DNA of 51,075 nucleotides, from positions 1 to 51,075 of the forward strand of contig WRLK01000019.1 in the NCBI GenBank assembly GCA_009777635.1. The letters are read 5' to 3'. The position numbers were made by a program, and so were the translations under genes. The stretch is from Oscillospiraceae bacterium. Lineage in GTDB: Bacteria; Bacillota; Clostridia; Oscillospirales; Ruminococcaceae. The notes under the pieces are model-generated. The model did not search any database and had not been told where the DNA came from. It worked only from the letters and a program-made list of their open reading frames with translations. Shown here piece by piece: positions 44,737 through 51,075 of this stretch (position 1 is its first letter; every line of letters begins with the position of its first letter).

Positions 44737-46128
44737 ATGAAAAAAACATGGCTTGGTATTATATCCGCAATACTGGTGCTGTCTCTAGTAGCCTGCGCGG
44801 GTGGACAGAATTCGGGTACAGAGCAAAACGCCGGAACAAATGCCGCGCAGGGTTCGGGGCAGCAATCCGCCGCTCCATCCGGCACATCATCCGGAGTTGT
44901 CAAAGTTCCCATTATGATGAGAAACGCGGGCAACGACTCACAAGCTGTCATCAATGAGTTCATGGTCGAAAATTACAATAAACTCTATGAAGGTCAGTAT
45001 GAGCTTGAGGTCGAGTGGCTGCCGGGTGTGGCTGAGGATTACCGCACAAAGCTGAAAATGCTCAACGCCTCTAACGATTTGCCCGCTTGGCTGTATGATC
45101 TGCACGCCGAAACGGCCTTTGCCGAGCTGCTGATACAGAACAACCGGCTTGTTGACTTAAAACCGCATTTTGATGCGTCGCCCGAATGGCAACGTATGGC
45201 AATACCGGAAAGCGTAGAATTTAACACCACTGCTGACGGCAAAATGTATACCTCGCCAGCAGTGTCGACTGAATATGTCGGTATATTCTACAATAAGGAG
45301 CATTTCCAGAATGCCGGAATCGCATCGTTCCCCGAAACGTGGGACGATTTCTGGGATGCCTGCAACAAATTGAAGGCTGCCGGATACACGCCTCTTTCGC
45401 TGCACACCACTGAAACCGGATGGTGTCCGATGTTGCTCGGAACGTCTACCATGGCGCTAAGCGACGAGGGTCAGGCATTTATGAACCAGATGTTTCCGAC
45501 CGACTTCAACGTCCCTGTGGTTATCAACATGCTTGATGTCATTACCAGATTATTTACTTATAGTACCGCCGACGCTGTCGGGGGCAATTACGCTCTGGCC
45601 GCTAATAACTTCTGCTCCGGAAACACTTCGATGATTCCCAACGGACCGTGGATGGTTGCTTCTCTTAGCGACCCTCAATTTGCACCCGAAGGATTCGAGG
45701 AAAAGGTCGGCTACGCCATGTATCCCGGCAAGACTATGCTTTCTAACCAAGGCAAGATATATGAAATGGCGGTTTCCGTCGATCATCCGGAAGAAGTGCA
45801 GTTGGGCGCGATTGAGCTTGTGAAGTACAGGGCGTCGGAAGAGTTCATTCGTTTTAACGCGGTGCACGCCGGATACTTCTCCACTGTCGTGCCGCTGACA
45901 GATGAGGACATGGAATCCCTCTCGCCGGTTATGAGAGAATACGCGGCGCGAGTTCTTGAAATCGAAAGAACACTGTTGCGTTATCAGGCCCAGTGGGATC
46001 CGCTTACGCAAAACGAAGTTATATCAACAGAGCTTGTCAGCTTAATTAACGGCACGATTACCTCTGAGGAAATGGCCACGAAGATGTCAGAATCAGCGGC
46101 AAAATTTGCGACTGACAGCCAAGGCTGA
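44737..46128 (+). CDS. Carbohydrate ABC binding lipoprotein (fourth importer)
   Basis: A 463-residue family-1 solute-binding protein with a lipoprotein signal (SLVAC, Cys20) and an Asn/Gln/Ser/Gly-rich linker. The family segments AGYTPLSLHTTETGW and GNTSMIPNGPWMVASL are seen. The ATG at 44737 is preferred to an ATG 24 nt earlier because GAAAGGA lies between them. It follows the YesN/YesM pair and precedes two permeases; the ligand is unknown. Confidence 0.9.
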   Translation: MKKTWLGIISAILVLSLVACAGGQNSGTEQNAGTNAAQGSGQQSAAPSGTSSGVVKVPIMMRNAGNDSQAVINEFMVENYNKLYEGQYELEVEWLPGVAEDYRTKLKMLNASNDLPAWLYDLHAETAFAELLIQNNRLVDLKPHFDASPEWQRMAIPESVEFNTTADGKMYTSPAVSTEYVGIFYNKEHFQNAGIASFPETWDDFWDACNKLKAAGYTPLSLHTTETGWCPMLLGTSTMALSDEGQAFMNQMFPTDFNVPVVINMLDVITRLFTYSTADAVGGNYALAANNFCSGNTSMIPNGPWMVASLSDPQFAPEGFEEKVGYAMYPGKTMLSNQGKIYEMAVSVDHPEEVQLGAIELVKYRASEEFIRFNAVHAGYFSTVVPLTDEDMESLSPVMREYAARVLEIERTLLRYQAQWDPLTQNEVISTELVSLINGTITSEEMATKMSESAAKFATDSQG

Positions 46129-46141
46129 TAATGGTGCAGTA

Positions 46142-46172
46142 AATCGGGGGGAGCGGTTGCCTCTCCCCGATT
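46142..46172 (+). terminator. Hairpin between binding-protein and permease genes
   Basis: A 12-bp stem with one G-U pair (AATCGGGGGGAG with CTCTCCCCGATT, 7-nt loop) follows the binding-protein stop by 13 nt. No T run. It likely protects the upstream mRNA or causes partial termination, raising binding protein over permease, as the hairpins at 15622 and 29275 do. Confidence 0.6.
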
Positions 46173-46199
46173 GTATTCAAAAAGAAAGGGGCTGTACAA

Positions 46200-47087
46200 G
46201 TGAGCAAGTTCAAAAAGAGCGGCAAAAATATCTACATTGCGTTATTCCTTACGCCTGCTCTGTTTATGTTTATACTGATTTACTTATGGCCGCTGTGTCT
46301 TTCGATCATCAGCAGCTTTACAAGCTGGGATGGCTTTACGTCCATGAAGTTTATCGGACTTCGCAATTACAGGGAGCTTTTCAACGACTCCAAATTCCTC
46401 GCCGCGCTATGGAACACCTTTCGGTGGGCTCTTGCCGCTGCGTTCATCCATGTGCCGTTTGGAGTTTTGGTTGCGTTGATATTATCCAAAAAAATGATTG
46501 GCTGGCGTTTTGTCCGCTCCGCATTTATGATTCCGAATATTATTTCGCAAAGTGCGATGGCTATACTGTTTACATTTATTTTTCGGCCCGACGCCGGAAT
46601 ACTCAACTCAGTGTTACGTGTGTTCATGGGACCTGATTTCAATGCAAACTGGCTGCACGACTCAAAGTATGCTTTCCTTGCGCTAACACAGATTTGGCTC
46701 TGGTTTGCCGCGGTTATTACGCTTATAACACTGTCGGAGATTTTGTCAATTTCGCCGGAACTTTATGAGGCGGCAAAAATCGATGGCGCCAACGTTTTTC
46801 AAATTGATATTTTTATCAATATACCACTTTTGCGCAATATTATAGGAACCGGAGTTATCATCGCGATTACTTCTGTTTTTAAAATGTTCGACATTATTTA
46901 TATGACCACCAACGGGGGCCCCGGAAACTCGACGATTAATCTTGCGGTTATGTCGGTCAACGCCATTATTATACAAAACAAATTCGGCTACGCAAACGCG
47001 ATTGGAATATTCCTTTTAATATTAGGCGTCCTTGTAATGAGTATGACCATGAGAGGCTTTCGTATGAACAAGTCCGCGATGGATTAA
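46200..47087 (+). CDS. MalF-type sugar ABC permease (fourth importer)
   Basis: A 295-residue permease with six hydrophobic segments and the EAA loop EAAKIDGANVFQIDIFINIP. The start is GTG 46200, after AAAGGGG. It is 16 nt upstream of the MalG-type partner. Confidence 0.9.
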   Translation: MSKFKKSGKNIYIALFLTPALFMFILIYLWPLCLSIISSFTSWDGFTSMKFIGLRNYRELFNDSKFLAALWNTFRWALAAAFIHVPFGVLVALILSKKMIGWRFVRSAFMIPNIISQSAMAILFTFIFRPDAGILNSVLRVFMGPDFNANWLHDSKYAFLALTQIWLWFAAVITLITLSEILSISPELYEAAKIDGANVFQIDIFINIPLLRNIIGTGVIIAITSVFKMFDIIYMTTNGGPGNSTINLAVMSVNAIIIQNKFGYANAIGIFLLILGVLVMSMTMRGFRMNKSAMD

Positions 47088-47103
47088 GGGGAGAGGTGTT
47101 ATT

Positions 47104-47967
47104 GTGCGTGCCAAAACAAAAACAATCCCGTTGCTTCGGGACAAGACTTTCGCCATATACGCGGTTTTAGGATACATCGTTCTCCTGTTCGTTCTGTTGG
47201 TTTCGATCGCGCCGCTGATTTGGGTTCTCCTTTCTTCCTTTAAAACCAATAACGAAATCCTTTCGTCCGCGTTTTCGCTTCCCCATTCGCCCTCGCTGGT
47301 GGGTTACCGGATCGCCTCCGATACCGCCAACATACCGATGCGATTCCTCACCTCACTGACCGTGGCATCCTCTACTACGGTAGTATCCGTGTTCATCTAC
47401 TCAATGGCGGCTTATGTGTTGGCCCGGTGCGAGTTCAAGCTAAGAAACGCGATTTTCGGCCTGCTGATCTGTTCTCTTTTGATACCGTCCAACGCGATGA
47501 TACAGCCAATCTATTCCACGATTAAAGCGCTGGGACTTTACGACACTAAATTTGCCTTGATATTGGTTTACACCGGGTTCGCAATGGCGATGTGTTTATT
47601 TTTAATGAAAAGTTATTTTCAGTCCATCCCAAAGGAACTGGAAGAAGCCGCTACAATTGAGGGCGCGGGATTCTTCACCGTGTTTTGGAAAGTTATCCTG
47701 CCGATATCAAAGCCCGCATTGGCAAGCTCTGCGATTTTAACCTTTATCAACTCGTGGAACGAACTGCTGTACGCACTGCTTTTGACCTCAAAGGAAGTCA
47801 ACCGAACACTGCCGCTGACGATGAAGTATTTTACCTCCATGTTCTCCTTTAACTTTACCCCCATGTTCGCGGCGCTGGTAATGTGTATCGCGCCAACAAT
47901 ACTGATATATGTGCTTTTGCAAGAGCAGATTATGGAAAGCATGGTAGCGGGTTCTGTTAAGGGCTAG
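47104..47967 (+). CDS. MalG-type sugar ABC permease (fourth importer)
   Basis: A 287-residue permease with six hydrophobic segments; the EAA loop is EAATIEGAGFFTVFWKVILP, with glutamate in place of the usual aspartate. It starts at a GTG after GGGGAGAGG and ends in ESMVAGSVKG. Again no ATPase gene follows; the next gene is a glycosidase. Confidence 0.9.
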   Translation: MRAKTKTIPLLRDKTFAIYAVLGYIVLLFVLLVSIAPLIWVLLSSFKTNNEILSSAFSLPHSPSLVGYRIASDTANIPMRFLTSLTVASSTTVVSVFIYSMAAYVLARCEFKLRNAIFGLLICSLLIPSNAMIQPIYSTIKALGLYDTKFALILVYTGFAMAMCLFLMKSYFQSIPKELEEAATIEGAGFFTVFWKVILPISKPALASSAILTFINSWNELLYALLLTSKEVNRTLPLTMKYFTSMFSFNFTPMFAALVMCIAPTILIYVLLQEQIMESMVAGSVKG

Positions 47968-48003
47968 CCGAAATTATCATACTTAAAAAGGGGATGCTAA
48001 TAA

Positions 48004-49782
48004 ATGAAATACACAAAAACACCGGCGCCTGCTTTCATGGACGACCTTATCATTTATGAGATAGCGACAAAGGGGTTCACCTCGCCAAACGGGCCTCAGA
48101 GCGGGACGTTTTCTTCTTTAAAGGAGAAGATTCCCTACTTGGAGGAGCTTGGGGTAAATGGTATATGGCTGAGTGGTCACCAGCTTTGCGACTGCAAGCA
48201 TTTCTACAACGTATGGACACAATACGCCGTCATACGCCCGGACGAATTTGATCCGTCCTTAGGTACAGATGCGGAATTCAAGGATTTGATTGATGTCGCT
48301 CACAGTCATGGGATTCGCGTCTTCCTTGACGTCATTACACATGGCCTTATGGATGGTAGCCCCATTATAAAGGAGCATCCCGAGTGGTTTTCCGGCGGAA
48401 GTTGGGGTATGGTGGATTTCGATTGGTATGGTGGCCATGACGATCTGGATCAATGGTGGGTTGACACATGGGTTGATTATGTTCTGAAATTCGGCATAGA
48501 CGGTTATCGTCTTGACGTGACAACATACCGCAACGACTTATGGGCTTTGGTTCGCAAAAAGGCAAAAGAAGCAGGGCGCGAAATCATGATTATAACGGAG
48601 CATTCCGTCAGTACGGATGGATCGGTGGATGCGATCCAGTCCAACTGTCCTCTTGGCACAAACTTCGGGTTGGTGCAGACACATCCGCTGTTGACCGACG
48701 TCGCCGGTTATTGTAACGACCGCAGTAAATGGCTGTATGACAATGTGTTTCTAGTGGAAATAGAGTACTCCGACGGTACGGTGCATACAAGCCGAGCTAC
48801 AGGTGCGACCGGCCATAATGAGAACGGTGTGCGTTGCCTCAATGTCGTCAGGCTTGAGGACCAAATTGAACACATGGATTGTGATAAATACGGTGTCGGA
48901 TACGTTGAGCACCGTACGGTTTTAAGAATTGAAAATGTGGACGCCGAGCGCGAAATTAATGAGATACGCGTCTTTGATCTTGATTCCAGATGGTACGAGC
49001 CTTACGGGCACGAATGGAATACAAGCCTTCCCGACGACAACAGACTTATTTATAGTAGGGATAAAAGCACTGTAATTGCCAGATTTCCGCAGATTAATCA
49101 GCGTGGCCAATACATGACCACTCAGCTTAGCTGCCATGACTGCGGATGGGACGGCTTCACGCTTGGGGAAAATCCGTATATCGCACAAGGAAGCCGCTAT
49201 GTTATGGGTTACGCATCAATGTTAACACCGACACTGCCGATTATGATGAGCGGCGAAGAATTCGACGCGAGCTATCGTCCACTGCCGGAACATTCTCCAA
49301 AACTCTTTGGAGGCGAGGGCTTTGGAGAAGGTCGCTGGCTTTACGCGAGCTGGCTTGACTGGGATGAACTTGGCAAAGCGGGACATGCCGAAATGCTTGC
49401 CGATACAAAGAAAATTCTTGCGATTCGACGCGAGTACGCACATCTAATCAAACCGATGCGATTCGGCCTCGAATCGGAGACGCCGGTTATACGCGTTCCA
49501 TACCGCTCGGAAAAGGCATTGCCGCTTCCATACGCCTATGTCGGTAAAGACGAAGTGGTGATAATTGCGGCAAATCCGAACACGGAAGAAAGCGTTGAAC
49601 TCACTTTCGATTTAACCGGATTACTAGGCAAAGGGCAGTATCAGGTTGAGAGCATGTTTGGTGATGCAGATGAGAAAAGAGCGACCGTAACCACTTTTTC
49701 GGAGATGGAATGGATAATAGCGCCGGACAAAACGTCAAACGGCGGACTATTGGTACTCGCATTCAAACGGACTGGAAACTGA
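48004..49782 (+). CDS. Unusual GH13 alpha-amylase-family protein with insertion
   Basis: A 592-residue cytoplasmic GH13-fold protein. Catalytic residues appear to be Asp171 (GIDGYRLDVTTY), Glu199 (IITEHSV) and Asp379 (LSCHDCGWDGF); the third motif has CHDC instead of the common NHD. Between Glu199 and Asp379 there are about 180 residues, including a beta-rich stretch (about 245-345) not found in typical maltases. The conserved DVVxNH region is changed to DVITHG. A C-terminal beta-sandwich ends the protein. It follows the permeases by 36 nt. It may be a hydrolase, transglycosidase or phosphorylase of a poorly described GH13 subgroup. Confidence 0.8.
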   Translation: MKYTKTPAPAFMDDLIIYEIATKGFTSPNGPQSGTFSSLKEKIPYLEELGVNGIWLSGHQLCDCKHFYNVWTQYAVIRPDEFDPSLGTDAEFKDLIDVAHSHGIRVFLDVITHGLMDGSPIIKEHPEWFSGGSWGMVDFDWYGGHDDLDQWWVDTWVDYVLKFGIDGYRLDVTTYRNDLWALVRKKAKEAGREIMIITEHSVSTDGSVDAIQSNCPLGTNFGLVQTHPLLTDVAGYCNDRSKWLYDNVFLVEIEYSDGTVHTSRATGATGHNENGVRCLNVVRLEDQIEHMDCDKYGVGYVEHRTVLRIENVDAEREINEIRVFDLDSRWYEPYGHEWNTSLPDDNRLIYSRDKSTVIARFPQINQRGQYMTTQLSCHDCGWDGFTLGENPYIAQGSRYVMGYASMLTPTLPIMMSGEEFDASYRPLPEHSPKLFGGEGFGEGRWLYASWLDWDELGKAGHAEMLADTKKILAIRREYAHLIKPMRFGLESETPVIRVPYRSEKALPLPYAYVGKDEVVIIAANPNTEESVELTFDLTGLLGKGQYQVESMFGDADEKRATVTTFSEMEWIIAPDKTSNGGLLVLAFKRTGN

Positions 49783-49802
49783 AAGACGGAGGTTGATCAA
49801 GT

Positions 49803-50831
49803 ATGAACGGGTTTGAGCGTATTATGGCGGTGCTAAACGGCAAGAATGCGGATATGCCGCCTATCATGCTACATAATTTTATGACAGCGGCAGAACAGAG
49901 CGGATTCAACATGAAGCAATACAGGAGCGATGCGAAAAACATGGCGAACTCCCATATCGCAATGGCGAGAAAGTATGGTCTTGACGGTGTCTTTCTGGAT
50001 GTGGATACCTGTCTTGAGGCTCATGCAATCGGGGTGCCGACTGATTTCCCGGATGACGAACCGGCGCGCGCCTGTGGATCAATCTCGACGGACATCGAAT
50101 TCCTGTTGGAGAAAATATCTCCCGACCGCCTTCATACAGACGAAAGAATCGGCATCATGTTAGAAGCGGTGCGCATCATGCGTAAAGAGCTTGATGGTGA
50201 GACACTGTTACGCGTAAATGTCGATCAGGGGCCGTTTAGTCTTGCCATGCTAGCTTACGGAATGACCGACTTTATGATGGATTTGCTTGATGAGGATTTG
50301 ACTGGCGACATATTGAAGCTGATTGATCGCTGCTGCGATGTGCATATTGAATTTCACAAGTTGGCCCGAGAAGCGGGCGCGGACATCACGAGCTTCGGAG
50401 ACAGCTCATGCGGTCCCGACCTGCTTAGCGCCGAATGCTACCGCACCTTTGCCATGCCGTTCCACAAGAGAATAAAGGATGAGCTTGACAATGCCGGAAT
50501 TAAAACAATCTGCCATATCTGCGGCAACCTCGACAAAATCCTTGACGATGTGGCTAAGGTGGGTTTTACCGGCATTGAGGTGGACTACAAGACGAATATC
50601 GGGCTTGCGCATAAGGTGCTGAAAGGAAAATCGGCGGTATTCGGGTGCATTGATCCTTCCGGAATCTTCTATTTCGGCTCCCCCGAACAGGTTGCCGCTA
50701 AGACCAAAGAGGCGCTGGACACATTCTCGGGAGATGGGATAGTAGTCGGCGCGGGCTGTGCTCTTCCGCGCAATACCCCGGACGAGAATATCCGGGCGTA
50801 CGTGCAGGCCGCACGGACATGGCAAGGATAA
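49803..50831 (+). CDS. UroD/MtaA-like methyltransferase-family protein
   Basis: A 342-residue protein of the uroporphyrinogen-decarboxylase fold. It carries the zinc motif of the MtaA/MtbA/CmuA methyltransferases: His238 and Cys240 (ICHICGNLDKI) and a late Cys319 (VGAGCALPRNTPDENI), which true UroD enzymes lack. Such proteins move methyl groups between corrinoid proteins and coenzyme M, tetrahydrofolate or other thiols. No corrinoid-protein gene is seen. It starts 20 nt after the GH13 gene with GGAGG, so it belongs to the sugar operon, where its role is unexplained; demethylation of a methylated sugar is one possibility. Confidence 0.82.
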   Translation: MNGFERIMAVLNGKNADMPPIMLHNFMTAAEQSGFNMKQYRSDAKNMANSHIAMARKYGLDGVFLDVDTCLEAHAIGVPTDFPDDEPARACGSISTDIEFLLEKISPDRLHTDERIGIMLEAVRIMRKELDGETLLRVNVDQGPFSLAMLAYGMTDFMMDLLDEDLTGDILKLIDRCCDVHIEFHKLAREAGADITSFGDSSCGPDLLSAECYRTFAMPFHKRIKDELDNAGIKTICHICGNLDKILDDVAKVGFTGIEVDYKTNIGLAHKVLKGKSAVFGCIDPSGIFYFGSPEQVAAKTKEALDTFSGDGIVVGAGCALPRNTPDENIRAYVQAARTWQG

Positions 50832-50960
50832 TTTGCCATTATCTTATCACCGAGGCAGTCCGCATCCCATATGTAATCGGCGAGGATGATTTTACAAAAC
50901 GACTGTATTTCTAAAATAGGCTATAGTAAATCTATACAAACTTTGCTGATTATTTCCGGC

Positions 50961-50989
50961 AAAAAAATAACCGCCCTTTGATTGGGCGG
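50961..50989 (-). terminator. Minus-strand intrinsic terminator
   Basis: A 6-bp GC stem (CCGCCC 50971-50976 with GGGCGG 50984-50989, 7-nt loop) is followed on the minus strand by TTATTTTTTT. It would end a transcript arriving from beyond the right edge. Confidence 0.65.
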
Positions 50990-50995
50990 CATGGT

Positions 50996-51075
50996 TTATC
51001 GCATAGGCGGCGGGATATTTCCTGTTGTTGCAATCGCCTTTTTGTGGTATACTGATAGCATAGCGTATATGCGGA
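50996..51075 (-). CDS. Possible C-terminal end of a minus-strand gene
   Basis: A minus-strand frame enters from the right edge and ends at a TAA (50998-50996) just before the minus-strand terminator. The 25 residues (ending TTGNIPPPMR) show no motif. Only its position before the terminator supports it, and it conflicts with the possible promoter at 51025-51053. Confidence 0.25.
   Translation of the reverse strand, partial: RIYAMLSVYHKKAIATTGNIPPPMR
51025..51053 (+). promoter_or_regulatory. Possible extended -10 promoter at the right edge
   Basis: TGGTATACT (extended -10, TATACT at 51048-51053) with a poor -35 (TTGTTG, 51025-51030) at 17-nt spacing on the plus strand. It could drive a gene beyond the window. 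Confidence 0.35.

Overview
The window looks like a chromosomal segment of a Gram-positive, low-to-middle GC Firmicute, probably a clostridial gut-type saccharolytic anaerobe. This rests on strong GGAGG ribosome sites, frequent TTG/GTG starts, ATGA-type gene overlaps, lipoprotein (not periplasmic) solute-binding proteins, YesM/YesN-type two-component systems, and four carbohydrate ABC importers that lack their own ATPase. The species cannot be named from the sequence. No rRNA, tRNA, CRISPR, transposase or integrase was seen.

Layout. (1) 1-2460, minus strand: a ribosome-associated GTPase (RsgA type), a SAM methyltransferase and a broken acetyltransferase behind a ~300-nt leader with a consensus promoter, a short leader ORF and two mutually exclusive terminator structures. 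(2) 2509-5446, minus: a lipoprotein with a heavy-metal-associated domain, a MacB-type permease and ATPase, and an Rrf2 regulator with an IscR-like cysteine set. (3) 5488-9406, plus: a sulfonate/nitrate-type ABC importer with an extra 53-residue lipoprotein, ending in cysteine synthase. (4) 9467-19147, minus: an LplABC-type sugar importer followed by a GH4 glycosidase, an arabinose-isomerase-like enzyme, an FGGY kinase, a triose-phosphate-isomerase-like enzyme and two different YjbQ-family proteins; a YesM/YesN pair diverges from it (19347-22163). (5) 22217-24316, plus: metallopeptidase, GNAT and GyrI-like genes flanked by two gene fragments. (6) 24496-31798, minus: an AraC regulator, a sugar importer and a GH2 beta-galactosidase. 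(7) 31994-41866: a GH65 phosphorylase diverging from a LacI regulator, then a MalEFG-type importer, GH31 and GH13 enzymes; repeated TTAA/CGCTTAA palindromes mark a LacI regulon. (8) 42074-50831, plus: a second YesN/YesM pair, a fourth sugar importer, an unusual GH13 protein with an insertion, and a MtaA/UroD-like protein. The last 240 bases hold a minus-strand terminator and a possible promoter.

How it works together. Most of the window is a set of self-contained glycan-uptake cassettes, each pairing one regulator (two-component, AraC or LacI) with a binding lipoprotein, two permeases and cytoplasmic glycosidases; a shared MsmX-type ATPase must be encoded elsewhere. The least explained parts are the GH4/isomerase/kinase/TIM/YjbQ pathway, the GH13-UroD pair, the metal-binding-lipoprotein MacB operon and the attenuator-controlled GTPase operon.
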